Part shown: piece by piece, positions 4,985 through 5,035 of the stretch
Position numbering within the stretch: position 1 is the stretch's first letter
How the letters are laid out: each line of letters starts with the position of its first letter
Assembly (NCBI GenBank): GCA_030630935.1
Contig: DAOVMD010000263.1
Span: forward strand, 1-5,035
DNA length: 5,035 nt
Reading direction: 5' to 3'
Origin: Candidatus Mcinerneyibacteriota bacterium
Lineage (GTDB): Bacteria; AUK180; JAQVHJ01
The notes under the pieces: model-generated
Told to the model about the DNA's origin: nothing
The model's database searches: none
Seen by the model: only the letters and a program-made list of their open reading frames with translations
Program-made: the position numbers and the translations under genes

Positions 4985-5035
4985 GCGAGTTTAGGTAAAA
5001 AAACAAAATTTTGAAAATTTATTTTTAGGTTCAAG

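Larger units (their letters stand above)
4525..5035 (+). other. 511-bp gene-free region with repeats, to window end
   Basis: No convincing gene is found on either strand. It contains the 22-bp palindrome (4536-4557), composite repeat copy B (4564-4705), GC-rich hairpins (4776-4858), an inverted relative of the composite repeat (4864-4924) and an AT-rich inverted repeat (4964-4984). The last 35 bases are AT-rich and may be the upstream region of a gene beyond the window. Confidence 0.7.

Overview
The window is a piece of an AT-rich bacterial chromosome with four protein genes, all on the + strand, and about 1.37 kb of gene-free DNA rich in palindromes. The proteins point to a free-living bacterium, probably of the Bacteroidetes/Chlorobi/Ignavibacteria or wider FCB assemblage. 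That placement is inferred from the AT-rich coding style, the Bacteroidetes-like RNase III metal-site variant and the repeat-littered spacers. The phylum is not settled by anything visible here.

Region 1 (1-1866) is a housekeeping pair. The 3' nine-tenths of fabF (beta-ketoacyl-ACP synthase II, start outside the window) overlaps rnc (RNase III) by 8 bp, so the two are almost certainly co-transcribed and translationally coupled. Region 2 (1867-3020) is a short spacer with a plausible extended -10 promoter, followed by an Elp3-like radical SAM gene without an acetyltransferase domain. This kind of gene is known next to rnc in Firmicutes, where smc usually follows. Here smc does not follow.

Region 3 (3021-3879) has no credible gene. 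It holds several hairpin-forming repeats of different sequence families, CT-rich tracts, and a composite repeat ending in a GTTAAC-containing palindrome. Region 4 (3880-4524) is a solitary LuxR/NarL-type regulator. Its C-terminal HTH is intact, but its receiver-like N-terminal domain lacks the phosphorylation residues. It is preceded by a possible promoter and followed after 11 bp by a perfect 22-bp palindrome. Region 5 (4525-5035) is again gene-free and contains a second copy of the composite repeat, an inverted relative of it, and a run of GC-rich hairpins.

The most interesting items are the composite repeat (three related copies flanking the regulator), the cluster of unrelated REP-like hairpins around the regulator, and the regulator itself as a phosphorylation-independent response-regulator relative. 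I see no CRISPR array, tRNA, rRNA, transposase or defence system.
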